DNA of 64,000 nucleotides, taken from CBDCAS01 sp965214015. Its GTDB lineage: Bacteria > Pseudomonadota > Gammaproteobacteria > Coxiellales > Coxiellaceae. The stretch covers positions 124,001-188,000 of the forward strand of contig CBDCAS010000020.1 of the NCBI GenBank assembly GCA_965214015.1, given 5' to 3'. The position numbers were made by a program, and so were the translations under genes. The notes below the pieces were generated by a model. It was not told where the DNA came from and did no database searches. It saw nothing but the letters and a program-made list of their open reading frames with translations. Of this stretch, positions 37,607-46,541 are shown in pieces. Every line of letters begins with the position of its first letter. The stretch's first letter is position 1.

Positions 37607-39124
37607 CTAATAAAGCAATGATGAGGCAGCTCGAAAGCAAAGTGCTTCTTCTAAATGAATACGTGATACCTTAGGTTCCGATGATAAATCAGCAATGGTA
37701 CGTGCCAGCTTAAGTATTCGGTAATAGGCACGCGCCGATAGACCTAAGCGTTTAACTGCTTGGGCAAAAAAATTTTGATCTTTAGGCTTCCAATCGCAAT
37801 AATTCAATACTTCTACTGAATTAAGCCAAGCATTCGGTTTATTCTGTCGTTGCTTTTGATATTGATACGCAGCCAGTACACGAGCTGCTACCTGAGCACT
37901 ACTCTCTGCCTCATTTTTTACCTCTGCTAGCCAATATTTACTGGCTAATGGTAATACTGCAACATGCATATCGATTCGATCCAGTATTGGTCCGGAAATA
38001 CGCTGTTGATATTTACGAATTTGATCAGCAGTACACCGACATGAACTGTCTTCTACTGTGACATAGCCACAAGGACACGGATTCATAGCAGCAATTAATT
38101 GAAATCGAGCGGGAAACTCCATCTGATGTGCTGCACGTGAAATCGTAATTTTCCCAGCCTCTAATGGTTCACGTAATGCTTCTAATGTCTGTCGCGAAAA
38201 TTCTGGAAATTCATCCAAAAACAGCACACCCTGATGCGCTAATGAAATCTCGCCAGGTCGTGGCGGATTGCCACCCCCGACTAAAGCACAGCTCGATGCA
38301 GTATGATGGGGCGATCGAAATGGTCGAATACTCCAATATCGATGATCAAAGCCCTGTTGACTTACAGAATACAGGGTAGCCACTTCTAGAGCTTCTTGTA
38401 CTTGCATTGGCGGTAAAATACCTGGCAATCGGCTGGCTAACAAGGTTTTTCCTGCCCCTGGTGGGCCAGATAATAAAAGACTATGTGCCCCTGCTGCCGC
38501 TACCTCTAAGGCGCGCCGTGCGAAATGTTGACCTTTAATATCAGAAAGATCAGGATATAAAGATTGAGATAATGAAGTATTATTTGTTCGTCTTACAACA
38601 GGCAGTGATTTTAAATTTTGCAAGTAATGACAGACTGCGAGTAAGTGTTCTACAGGATAAGCAATAAAGCCTGTTAAGAGTTGTATTTCTTCTATATTCT
38701 CTTTTGGGAAAATTAATTGGTGCCCAGCCTGTTTCGTGGCTAATGCAAAGGGTAAAATACCATTTACTGATCTCAATTTACCAGATAATTCTAATTCACC
38801 CGCTATCTCAAAGGCATCAAGCGATTGAGTGGGCAGTTGCTCCGAGGCTAATAAAACCCCTAGTGCTATGGGTAAATCAAAACGTCCTCCTTCTTTCGGT
38901 AAATCAGCAGGAGCTAAATTAACCACGATGCGCTTTGATGGAAATTTAAAACCACAATTTAATAAAGCACTGCGAACGCGGTCTTTACTTTCTTTAACTG
39001 CTTTCTCTGGCAATCCAACAATATGAAATCCTGGCAAACCAGGTGATAGATGAATCTCTACGCTGACTAATGGTGCCTGTATCCCCGCAAAGGCGCGACT
39101 ATACAATCGAACCCACGACATCAA
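37607..39124 (-). CDS. comM: Mg-chelatase-like AAA+ helicase ComM (YifB)
   Basis: A hexameric helicase that promotes branch migration during natural transformation. An N-terminal Lon-like/ChlI domain (IHLSPGLPGFHIVGLPEKAVKESKDRVRSAL) precedes the AAA+ module with Walker A SGPPGAGKTLLAS, Walker B VLFLDEFPEF, and the RFQLIAAMNPCPCGY zinc-like segment (C-x-C ... C-x-C). The C-terminal domain ends in SRIHLEEALCFRAASSLLY. The 505-residue length is complete. Its 3' end is the sequence duplicated at 35.77-35.81 kb. Confidence 0.95.
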   Translation of the reverse strand: MMSWVRLYSRAFAGIQAPLVSVEIHLSPGLPGFHIVGLPEKAVKESKDRVRSALLNCGFKFPSKRIVVNLAPADLPKEGGRFDLPIALGVLLASEQLPTQSLDAFEIAGELELSGKLRSVNGILPFALATKQAGHQLIFPKENIEEIQLLTGFIAYPVEHLLAVCHYLQNLKSLPVVRRTNNTSLSQSLYPDLSDIKGQHFARRALEVAAAGAHSLLLSGPPGAGKTLLASRLPGILPPMQVQEALEVATLYSVSQQGFDHRYWSIRPFRSPHHTASSCALVGGGNPPRPGEISLAHQGVLFLDEFPEFSRQTLEALREPLEAGKITISRAAHQMEFPARFQLIAAMNPCPCGYVTVEDSSCRCTADQIRKYQQRISGPILDRIDMHVAVLPLASKYWLAEVKNEAESSAQVAARVLAAYQYQKQRQNKPNAWLNSVEVLNYCDWKPKDQNFFAQAVKRLGLSARAYYRILKLARTIADLSSEPKVSRIHLEEALCFRAASSLLY

Positions 39125-39131
39125 TGAATAC

Positions 39132-39368
39132 TTACTTTTCTAATTCGGCTACTTTTTTTTCGAGTCTTTCTAATTTTTGGCGCGAACGCTCTAAGACCTT
39201 TGTTTGTACATCAAATTCTTCTCGAGTAACCAAATCCATTTTTGAAAAAACCATTTGTATCGCACTGCGTAAGTTTTTTTGCACTTCTTTAGGCAGATTT
39301 TTCAAACCCTCTGGCATTAAGTCTACAACATTTTGTACAAATTCATTCGCTTTATTCATATCAATCAT
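39132..39368 (-). CDS. ubiK: ubiquinone biosynthesis accessory factor UbiK
   Basis: A 78-residue BMFP-type protein (formerly YqiC): an N-terminal amphipathic region (NEFVQNVVDLMPEGLKNLPKEVQKNLRSAIQ) and a C-terminal coiled coil (EEFDVQTKVLERSRQKLERLEKKVAELE) that trimerises and partners UbiJ. The 7-base gap to comM suggests co-transcription. With UbiE, UbiJ and UbiB it makes four ubiquinone genes in this window. Confidence 0.92.
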   Translation of the reverse strand: MIDMNKANEFVQNVVDLMPEGLKNLPKEVQKNLRSAIQMVFSKMDLVTREEFDVQTKVLERSRQKLERLEKKVAELEK

Positions 39369-39500
39369 AACAATTACCTCCTAGAACTAGGATGATACGA
39401 CTTTTTATCAAAAAAAATATACCGCACATTGCACTGCTAGTATTTGCACACACTAAAAAGCACGATTTATCCGACCCAGAGTGCATTAAAAGTAAACCAC

Positions 39501-40016
39501 CTACAAAGCAGGTAACACAAACATTGAATAATTTGGATTTATATTAAAAAAAGAGGCATCCATCCATTGCTCAATACGCTGCATTCTTTTTACTTCATGC
39601 TGCTGATTGTGACGCATTGTTTGATATAAATGCTGTGCTTCTTGTGATGATAACTTCCTGCCATTACGATAGGCCACAATATTAAGCTGAGGTTTACCTT
39701 GAGCATCATGATCGGCATGAATGTAAATTGTTTGAACATCAGGTCGGAAAAATACTTGACGCGCTTGCTGCATTTGCCGCTCATTAACCCAGCCAACGTG
39801 GCCATTTTTAGGATTACCCATTTTGATCCAGCCTTTATGACGGTAAATAGGAACTAAAGCTGTATTTGCTAGAACCTTTTCTGTTACTTTTTTAGCATGA
39901 TAATTTGAGTACATGATAATACGATCTTCACCAGGCTGCATTTTATTTGCCGCCAATATTGGGATAGAAATAAGCAAATGTAAGAGTCCAAATAAAATAA
40001 TATAAGGCTTATTCAT
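39501..40016 (-). CDS. exported SH3-like domain protein
   Basis: From the ATG at 40016 (AGAGG seven bases upstream; ATG 40022 and a start at 40106 are alternatives) the product is 171 residues with a signal peptide (MNKPYIILFGLLHLLISIPILA). The mature part contains a bacterial SH3-like stretch: ANTALVPIYRHKGWIKMGNPKNGHVGWVNERQM, with the GW..G..GW pattern. A helical His/Gln-rich region follows. No enzyme motif is seen. Binding to peptidoglycan or to a periplasmic partner is the usual role for this fold. Confidence 0.65.
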   Translation of the reverse strand: MNKPYIILFGLLHLLISIPILAANKMQPGEDRIIMYSNYHAKKVTEKVLANTALVPIYRHKGWIKMGNPKNGHVGWVNERQMQQARQVFFRPDVQTIYIHADHDAQGKPQLNIVAYRNGRKLSSQEAQHLYQTMRHNQQHEVKRMQRIEQWMDASFFNINPNYSMFVLPAL

Positions 40017-40100
40017 ATTCATGCCTCTATATGAAACTATAAAAACTAAAATGCTAATTAGTAAGATAGTTACAATTAAATCGATAATCAACCCATCTCT

Positions 40101-40116
40101 ATACACTAAAGTGTAT
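40101..40116. promoter_or_regulatory. perfect palindrome, possible operator
   Basis: ATACACT-AA-AGTGTAT, a 7-bp inverted repeat with a 2-base centre, 85 bases upstream of the SH3-domain gene start on the minus strand and at the head of the candidate small RNA on the plus strand. A dimeric repressor site or a transcript hairpin are both possible. It does not match a site family I recognise. Confidence 0.4.
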
Positions 40117-40211
40117 TACGGAGCCAAGAAGGCAATATCAGATCTAATATTACCCTTTTTTGAATATCAGGGAAGGGAGGCGATGCCGGACACCTCCCTT
40201 GCTCTTTTTCA
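40117..40211 (+). ncRNA. candidate small RNA ending at an intrinsic terminator
   Basis: A plus-strand intrinsic terminator has no plus-strand gene upstream within reach: the nearest gene reads away on the minus strand from 40016. A transcript of roughly 95 bases beginning near the palindrome and stopping at the T run would explain it. The 5' boundary is a guess, and no known RNA family is recognised. Confidence 0.3.
40173..40211 (+). terminator. intrinsic terminator
   Basis: An 8-bp perfect stem AAGGGAGG / CCTCCCTT (40173-40180 and 40193-40200), GC-rich core, 12-base loop, followed by GCTCTTTTT. This is a strong Rho-independent pattern on the plus strand only. Confidence 0.7.
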
Positions 40212-40567
40212 GTAAACCAATCATTGAGAGGGCCAATAATCAGCTGCTTCAATAAATCTAAATACTCGTTAAATGCCAATATATTTTGGCAAATCCTTAA
40301 AAACTATTACTCTAGAATAACAGTATTTAACGAAGAAAATCCAGTAGTTGCCAAGGGAGCTGATTTTAAAAAATTCTAATTTAAATTCATATAATTACCT
40401 CATATTTCATGATTAATAGAAAAATTTTATGCCATACTCTCAAATAGTTAAAAAAATTATCTCGTGTGAAAAAATTTTAAAATAATTTGCTTGACAACAA
40501 TTTTATTTTTTGTTGACCATTAGAGTCCCATTTCGCTTCTGAGCCACTCCCTTTTCGCCCTAATGCA

Positions 40568-40613
40568 GCTATGCTAAGATAGCCCGTCTAAAACATATCG
40601 GCTGGAGGCTGAG
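40568..40613 (+). promoter_or_regulatory. metK: metK leader with hairpins next to the ribosome-binding site
   Basis: The stem GCTAT/ATAGC (40568-40572 and 40579-40583) and the overlapping alternative AGCC/GGCT (40581-40584 and 40600-40603) cannot form together, and the second ends directly before the GGAGG at 40604-40608. The arrangement could let a folding switch control initiation. It does not match the SAM or SAH riboswitch consensus sequences I know. Confidence 0.3.
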
Positions 40614-41789
40614 ATGGCCAACATCACTTACTTTACTTCAGAATCAGTATCAGAAGGTCATCCCGATAAAATGGCTGATCAAGTATCAGATGCAGTTCTA
40701 GACGCTATATTAAAACAAGACAAGAATGCACGGGTGGCCTGCGAAACTCTGGTAAAGTCAGGCATGATCCTAGTCGCTGGAGAGATTAGTACTCATGCCT
40801 GGGTTGATATAGAACAAGTTGCTCGTAATACCATTTTGAATATTGGCTATCACAGTCCTTCTTATGGCTTTGATGCTGAAAGCTGCGCTGTACTTACCGC
40901 CATTGGTAAACAATCTGCTGATATTGCTCTGGGAGTAGATGGCCGAGGCTATGAAGCGCTGGGTGCCGGTGATCAAGGCTTAATGTTTGGTTATGCCACT
41001 AACGAAACTGATGTCATGATGCCAGCGCCTATCACTTATGCACATCGTCTTGTTAAACAACAGGCCCATCTACGCAAAGAAGGCACACTAAAATGGCTGC
41101 GTCCTGATGCAAAAAGTCAAATTACTATGGTTTATAAAGACGGTAAGCCCATCGGCATTGATTGTATCGTGCTTTCTACGCAACATGAACCTGATGTAGA
41201 CCAAAATACATTAACCGAAGCAGTGATGGAAGAAATCATCAAGCCAGTGATTCCCGCACATTGGCTGTCTCAAAATACCAAGTATTATGTGAATCCAACA
41301 GGTCGATTTGTAATTGGCGGACCCGTTGGTGACTGTGGTCTCACCGGTCGCAAAATCATTGTAGATACTTACGGGGGTATTGCCCGTCATGGTGGCGGTG
41401 CCTTCTCAGGAAAAGATCCTACAAAAGTAGATCGTTCTGCTGCCTATGCAGCACGTCATGTCGCTAAAAACATCGTTGCCGCTCATCTTGCCGAACGTTG
41501 TGAAGTCCAAATTTGTTATGCTATTGGCGTTGCTGAGCCTGTCTCTATTAATGTAGAGACTTTTGGCACAGGTAAAATACCTCATAGTCAGATCATTGCC
41601 CTTGTGAAAGCACATTTTTCTCTCAGTCCAAGTGGCATCATTGAACATTTAAACTTATTGCGTCCAATTTACCAAAAAACAGCAACTTACGGTCACTTTG
41701 GCCGTCAAGATACAGAATTTACTTGGGAAAATACCGATAAAGCATTTGAACTGCAGCAAGCAGTCACCTCAGTAGCCACAAGTTCATAA
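40614..41789 (+). CDS. metK: S-adenosylmethionine synthetase
   Basis: Makes SAM from methionine and ATP. Signatures are TSESVSEGHPDKMADQVSDAVLDAIL, ALGAGDQGLMFGYATNETD, PTGRFVIGGPVGDCGLTGRKIIVDTYGG and the phosphate loop GGGAFSGKDPTKVDRS. The length of 391 residues is standard. The ATG follows GGAGG at five bases. It is followed directly by ahcY, so production of SAM and removal of its by-product are made together. Confidence 0.97.
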   Translation: MANITYFTSESVSEGHPDKMADQVSDAVLDAILKQDKNARVACETLVKSGMILVAGEISTHAWVDIEQVARNTILNIGYHSPSYGFDAESCAVLTAIGKQSADIALGVDGRGYEALGAGDQGLMFGYATNETDVMMPAPITYAHRLVKQQAHLRKEGTLKWLRPDAKSQITMVYKDGKPIGIDCIVLSTQHEPDVDQNTLTEAVMEEIIKPVIPAHWLSQNTKYYVNPTGRFVIGGPVGDCGLTGRKIIVDTYGGIARHGGGAFSGKDPTKVDRSAAYAARHVAKNIVAAHLAERCEVQICYAIGVAEPVSINVETFGTGKIPHSQIIALVKAHFSLSPSGIIEHLNLLRPIYQKTATYGHFGRQDTEFTWENTDKAFELQQAVTSVATSS

Positions 41790-41797
41790 GGATGATA

Positions 41798-43108
41798 ATG
41801 GAAGTAGCGACCATGCCTAACACACAAGACTACCAAATTGCTGATATTAATTTAGCCAATTGGGGACGTAAAGAAATTGCAATTGCCGAAACAGAAATGC
41901 CAGGTCTGATGGCACTACGTGATACTTATGCACAAGAACAACCTTTAAAAGGGGCCCGCATCACTGGCTGTTTGCATATGACAATACAAACTGCCGTGTT
42001 AATAGAAACGCTTATAATATTGGGAGCGCAAGTCCGCTGGTCCTCCTGCAATATCTATTCAACCCAAGACCATGCCGCTGCTGCCATAGCTGCCGCAGGC
42101 ATTCCTGTCTTTGCCTGGAAGGGTGAAACTGAACAAGAGTATGAACATTGTATTGTAAAAACCTTAACGGGACCTAATGACTGGAAACCAAATCTATTAC
42201 TAGATGATGGCGGCGATCTTACCTCAATAGTTCATGAGCGTTTTCCAGAACTACTCGATCATATTAGTGGCCTATCAGAAGAAACTACAACAGGAGTACA
42301 TCGCCTTTATGACATGGCACGACAGGGTACCCTTAAAGTTCCTGCTATTAATGTTAATGATTCTGTGACTAAATCTAAGTTTGATAATTTGTATGGTTGC
42401 CGTGAATCACTAGTAGATGCCATTAAGCGTGCTACTGACGTTATGATCGCCGGCAAAATAGCCATTGTCTGTGGTTACGGTGATGTTGGTAAAGGCTGTG
42501 CCCAAGCCTTAAGAGGTTTAGGAGCAACGGTTTGGATCACCGAGATTGATCCTATTTGTGCATTACAAGCTACAATGGAAGGATACCGCGTTGTTACTAT
42601 GGATGAGGTAGCCTCACAAGGTGATATTTTTGTCACTGCAACAGGTTGTCGCGATGTAGTTACTCATGATCATATGCAGGCTATGAAAAACGAAGCCATC
42701 GTTTGTAATATTGGTCATTTTGATTTAGAAATCGATGCGGCCTCATTGGAACAATACCATTGGGATGAAATTAAGCCACAGGTAGATCATATTACCTTCC
42801 CTAATGGTAAAAAAATTATTTTATTGGCAAGAGGCCGTCTTGTGAACCTAGGTTGTGCGACCGGACACCCCAGTTTTGTCATGTCTCACTCTTTTACCAA
42901 TCAAGTACTTGCTCAAATAGAACTATGGAAAAACACCGATCAGTACCCCGTAGGCGTGCATGTATTACCCAAACACCTAGATGAACGCGTTGCTGCCCTA
43001 CATCTACAAAAAGTAGGAGCGCATTTAACGACACTCTCCCAAAAGCAAGCAGACTATTTAGGTCTTTCTCCAAAAGGACCGTTTAAACCTGATTATTATC
43101 GTTATTAA
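41798..43108 (+). CDS. ahcY: adenosylhomocysteinase
   Basis: Hydrolyses S-adenosylhomocysteine to homocysteine and adenosine. The N-terminal catalytic domain carries DYQIADINLANWGRKEIAIAE and MPGLMALRDTY; the NAD-binding motif is VCGYGDVGKGCAQALRGLGA; the C-terminus KPDYYRY reaches into the partner subunit. AAGG six bases before the ATG at 41798 favours that start (436 residues); ATG 41792 and 41813 are alternatives. It is distinct from the Pfs/LuxS route. Confidence 0.96.
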   Translation: MEVATMPNTQDYQIADINLANWGRKEIAIAETEMPGLMALRDTYAQEQPLKGARITGCLHMTIQTAVLIETLIILGAQVRWSSCNIYSTQDHAAAAIAAAGIPVFAWKGETEQEYEHCIVKTLTGPNDWKPNLLLDDGGDLTSIVHERFPELLDHISGLSEETTTGVHRLYDMARQGTLKVPAINVNDSVTKSKFDNLYGCRESLVDAIKRATDVMIAGKIAIVCGYGDVGKGCAQALRGLGATVWITEIDPICALQATMEGYRVVTMDEVASQGDIFVTATGCRDVVTHDHMQAMKNEAIVCNIGHFDLEIDAASLEQYHWDEIKPQVDHITFPNGKKIILLARGRLVNLGCATGHPSFVMSHSFTNQVLAQIELWKNTDQYPVGVHVLPKHLDERVAALHLQKVGAHLTTLSQKQADYLGLSPKGPFKPDYYRY

Positions 43109-43322
43109 TCTCTTTGTGTAGAATTTTTAATATACATAGATAAAGCTTGTACCTACTTAAAAAATAAATAGCTTATTCAACTCTAGCAAAAGTACATTTA
43201 AGAGGTGGAAAATTAACCAATAACAACGTGACTGAGTGACTTGATGTGGGGTCTGTTGAAATCTAAGCTAATTTTGTTTGAATTTGTTAAAATAATATTG
43301 TTTTGTGTTATAGGATTTTCCG

Positions 43323-43667
43323 ATGGATCAACTAGAAGTAGTGAGCTTAGATTCGTTAGTATCGACTGAACATTCGTATCGTAAATTTGCAGCACTGTGG
43401 TCTTTTAGTAATGCTGAGAAGACATTAAAGAAATTTGAAAAAGAGAAGAATCCTTATCGAGGTTTTGAGCTATTGCGACTCTTTAAATGCCTTCTGCTTC
43501 AGTTTATGGTGGTTCGTGCCCCGTATGAACGGGTCTTCTCGCAACAAAACAAACAAGTTCGCTATTGTGGTGTGGCGAAGAATCAATTTGCAGCCTTTAT
43601 GCAAGCCATTTGCTTTAACCTAAAACCTCTGCTTGTTATCAACCCACCACAACTAGTCTTGGTCTAA
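43323..43667 (+). pseudogene. internally deleted IS5-like transposase
   Basis: 114 codons joining a transposase N-terminus (MDQLEVVSLDSLV, YRGFELLRLFKCLLLQFM) directly to a transposase C-terminus (RAPYERVFSQQNK, QVRYCGVAKNQFAAFMQAICFNLKPLLV). The catalytic middle with all DDE residues is missing, although the frame stays open. The terminal inverted repeats could not be found with confidence. It is a deletion derivative with no transposase activity of its own. Confidence 0.7.
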
Positions 43668-43970
43668 AGGATCAGTCTGCTTAAAATGGGTAAAGATTCT
43701 CAGAGTCGATAAAAAAATCCCTGAAATTTCGCGTGCCCTAACACTGCCAAGTGCCTTTGACGCATTATCCTGATTTTTAGCTGACATGTGCCTTAACATT
43801 TCGGCTCGCAACAGACCCCTACTGAGTTGGGGAAGCTCGACTTTAGTCAACCCTTTAATAGCTTGCCGGTAACGTGTACCTTGTAGGCCTTCTACGGGAA
43901 GCACCCGAAAATGGGGAGTTTGATATACTCATCAATTACTCGTAGTTACGAGAGAATAATTCAGAAAACA
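43668..43970. other. 303-base spacer with one unexplained frame
   Basis: An 83-codon minus-strand frame covers 43653-43904 and overlaps the deleted transposase, with no good ribosome-binding site. Its sequence has unusual composition for this genome (GC-richer, many Arg/Leu/Ser codons) and could be the relic of another mobile element. I do not support it as a gene. Confidence 0.3.
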
Positions 43971-44603
43971 TTAATGAATAGTACACGATAAAATAAGACG
44001 AATTGAAAAGAATAAAAATAAACTACCACTGAATATTTTTAATACTATTTCACCTATCACTGAATTCAACAAATGTTTAAACGCGCCCGACCAAAAAATA
44101 ACCAAGGAAAACCAGCTTGCAACGATCATAGCTTGGATAGTTCCCAACACTAGGGCATTTATAAATACAGCATGCTGCCCAACAAAGTGAGGTACAATAG
44201 CCAGATAGAAAAAGATGATTTTTGGGTTGAGCAGATTGATTAAAATGCCCCTTAAGAAATCATTATAAAATGTCATGTTTGTAGTTAGCTTTGCTTTCAG
44301 ATTAAAACTATGCTTAACGTTTATCGCTTGAACAATGAATGTTAACCCCAGCCATGCGAGATAAATGGAACTAAACCATGTTAGGATATGGAAAATTATT
44401 GGGTAATTTGATAAATAATTTAACCCAATACCAACCAGTACAGCATAAAAATAAAAAACTAGCGTAACACCAATGATGTTAGCATAAGCAAATTTATAAC
44501 CACGACTTATTGAGGTATTTAAAATTAATAATGCGTTCGGTCCCGGAATAAGTGCTAATAAAAAAGCCATCCCAGCAAACGTAGCCACGCTACCAATAGG
44601 CAT
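43971..44603 (-). CDS. LysE/RhtB-family amino acid exporter
   Basis: A 210-residue inner-membrane protein with six hydrophobic segments and the family N-terminus FAGMAFLLALIPGPNALLILNTSISRGYK, including the LIPGPN signature. RhtB-type members export homoserine, threonine or related amino acids. It lies 18 bases after the cysteine dioxygenase gene on the same strand and may be co-transcribed with it. The substrate cannot be read from sequence; export of a sulphur-containing product is only a thought. Confidence 0.88.
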   Translation of the reverse strand: MPIGSVATFAGMAFLLALIPGPNALLILNTSISRGYKFAYANIIGVTLVFYFYAVLVGIGLNYLSNYPIIFHILTWFSSIYLAWLGLTFIVQAINVKHSFNLKAKLTTNMTFYNDFLRGILINLLNPKIIFFYLAIVPHFVGQHAVFINALVLGTIQAMIVASWFSLVIFWSGAFKHLLNSVIGEIVLKIFSGSLFLFFSIRLILSCTIH

Positions 44604-44621
44604 TATTTGTGAAGGCCCTTT

Positions 44622-45245
44622 TTATGCCGCTTTTGACGCAACATTACCTAGATTAGTCAATGAATTTACTTCTAGCAATTGTTCAGATTTTGTCGGCCAC
44701 CATGCGCCACAGTCATCACTAACAATAGCATATTGTCCTTTGATAAAATCATAAATCTTCATGCGTGTAATCGGTTTCATATAAATGTGTCCAGTAACTA
44801 ATCTTTCATCAGTAGAATTTCCCATAGCATGTATCATTCCTTTGGGTACTATCAAAATCTCGCCTGTCTTTCTAATTTCTACAGAACGTACCATATAACC
44901 ATGTGCTGTTTTAATATAAATTATTTGTGTTGCCGTGCCTTGTAAAATTTTTACGGCACCAACAGAATCGCCGTGGTCATGCGGTAAACATTGTTCATTA
45001 TGATTCCAATTCATAATAATAATTTCGCGTTCATCAGTATGTTCTAATAAATTTCGCCCATACGTTTCATTAGGAGCTGCTTTTTTTAATTCAATACTCA
45101 AATTATTAATTTCATATTGATCAAGAATATCCATCATAACTTCAAACTTTTTATCCATATTGTGTTCACTCCTAGTTTTATCAAATAATTCTATTAAATC
45201 AACCACTTTAAAATATAGCAAGTCCACTTCACTGACATTCTTCAA
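44622..45245 (-). CDS. cysteine dioxygenase family protein
   Basis: A cupin non-heme iron enzyme oxidising cysteine to cysteine sulfinate. The iron ligands are His89 and His91 in LPHDHGDSVG and His139 in VPKGMIHAMGN; Cys86 sits just before them. The length of 207 residues is typical. A C-terminal helical extension ends SLTNLGNVASKAA. Enzymes acting on 3-mercaptopropionate share this fold, so the substrate assignment is at family level. Confidence 0.82.
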   Translation of the reverse strand: MKNVSEVDLLYFKVVDLIELFDKTRSEHNMDKKFEVMMDILDQYEINNLSIELKKAAPNETYGRNLLEHTDEREIIIMNWNHNEQCLPHDHGDSVGAVKILQGTATQIIYIKTAHGYMVRSVEIRKTGEILIVPKGMIHAMGNSTDERLVTGHIYMKPITRMKIYDFIKGQYAIVSDDCGAWWPTKSEQLLEVNSLTNLGNVASKAA

Positions 45246-45343
45246 TCACGCAGCATACTGTGATCTTAGAAGACATTAAAACTGAGTCGAAAGTAAAAAT
45301 TCTACTACAAGCTTTGATCTGCTTGCTAAGATCAAAAAATAAA

Positions 45344-46414
45344 CTAAAAAGCTTGATTTATCGTTGTTTTGACTTTCCGTAAGGTAGCCTCAGCGACTTC
45401 GTTTGCCTTTTCAGCTCCATGACGCAATATTTTCAATACTTGTGCAAGGTCTTTCTCATATTCGGCACGACGCTGTTGCATCGGCCCTAACAATTCAACT
45501 AACACATCAACTAATTTCTTTTTACAATCGACATCCCCAATACGACCTTCACGATATAAGGTTTTAGTCTCTTCAAGCCATTTTTTATCAGAATTAAAAG
45601 TATCATGAAAAATCCAGAGTGGATTATTTTCAATAGTACCTGGATCACTCACACGTAAGCGATGCGGATCGGTATACATAGCCATCACTTTTTGACGGAT
45701 CATATCCGGGGAGTCACTTAGCAAAATGGCATTATTGAGCGATTTACTCATTTTTAATAGCTGACCCTGTTCGCCTGGCCCTCCTAACCCTACTAAACGT
45801 TGTACACGACCTTTTTTGTATTCAAAAATAGGAAAGATACCACCTGCTGCAATCATATCCTTATCATTTGTGTGAGGATCAACCCCGCAATACATGCAAT
45901 TAAAGCGTCGTGCCACCTCGCGCGCTAACTCTAAATGGGGAACTTGGTCTTCACCCACAGGCACGACATTAGCTTTAAAAGCCAGAATATCAGCCACCTG
46001 TAAGATGGGGTACCACAAAAAACCCATCGAATACTGGTAACCAAGTTTTTTATCACGAATCTCATCCTTAATGGTTGGATTACGCATAAGGCGAGGATAA
46101 GGAATCAGCATACTCAGCCAGGTTGCTAACTCATAAATCGCTGGGATCTCTGATTCAATAAAGATGATGCTTTTTGAGGGATTAATACCAGCTGCCAAAT
46201 AATCCAGCGTAATCTGCACTGTATGATCATAAATTGCGCTTGTTTGTTTAACTTGGGTTGTAAAGGCATGAGTGTTGGCCAACAAAAAATAACAGTCATA
46301 AGTATCTTGCATGGCTACCCGATTCTCAAGAGAGCCTACCCAGTGTCCCAAGTGTAAACGACCTGTGGGTGTATCTCCTGTTAATAAACGAGGCTTTGAA
46401 ACCATGGACATCAA
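45344..46414 (-). CDS. trpS: tryptophanyl-tRNA synthetase
   Basis: A class I synthetase for tRNA-Trp. HIGH appears as HLGHW in TGDTPTGRLHLGHWVGSLENR, and KMSKS is in LLKMSKSLNNAILL. The protein has 356 residues, slightly longer than the 334 of E. coli, with an insert containing CMYCGVDPHTNDKDMIAAGG. The start may be any of three clustered ATGs (46414, 46411 and 46405). It is divergent from uvrD. Confidence 0.95.
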   Translation of the reverse strand: MMSMVSKPRLLTGDTPTGRLHLGHWVGSLENRVAMQDTYDCYFLLANTHAFTTQVKQTSAIYDHTVQITLDYLAAGINPSKSIIFIESEIPAIYELATWLSMLIPYPRLMRNPTIKDEIRDKKLGYQYSMGFLWYPILQVADILAFKANVVPVGEDQVPHLELAREVARRFNCMYCGVDPHTNDKDMIAAGGIFPIFEYKKGRVQRLVGLGGPGEQGQLLKMSKSLNNAILLSDSPDMIRQKVMAMYTDPHRLRVSDPGTIENNPLWIFHDTFNSDKKWLEETKTLYREGRIGDVDCKKKLVDVLVELLGPMQQRRAEYEKDLAQVLKILRHGAEKANEVAEATLRKVKTTINQAF

Positions 46415-46541
46415 TTTGTCTACCTTAGTTCGAAAAACACCATGATCGCTAACTCATCCACTTCTGTCAAAACCTACAGCGCACCTCATTTAAAAAATAA
46501 TTCTATTTAACACTGAATAGGCTTTCCGGTACAATCCGCGA

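Larger units (their letters stand above)
40017..40613. other. 597-base regulatory/RNA spacer upstream of metK
   Basis: No protein gene is supported here. It holds a perfect 7+7 bp palindrome (40101-40116), an intrinsic terminator on the plus strand (40173-40211), and the AT-rich promoter/leader of metK, with a TTGACA at 40491-40496 but no clear -10 partner. Confidence 0.5.

Noticed and set aside
40568..40613. SAM or SAH riboswitch upstream of metK-ahcY
   Set aside because: The leader lacks the conserved core of the classes I know; only generic hairpins can be drawn.
43653..43904. 83-codon minus-strand frame
   Set aside because: It overlaps the transposase relic, has no clear start signal and no family; described only as part of an unexplained stretch.
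45313..45336. 8-bp hairpin just after trpS (TTTGATCT / AGATCAAA)
   Set aside because: The T run lies before rather than after the stem on the trpS strand, so it does not fit an intrinsic terminator.
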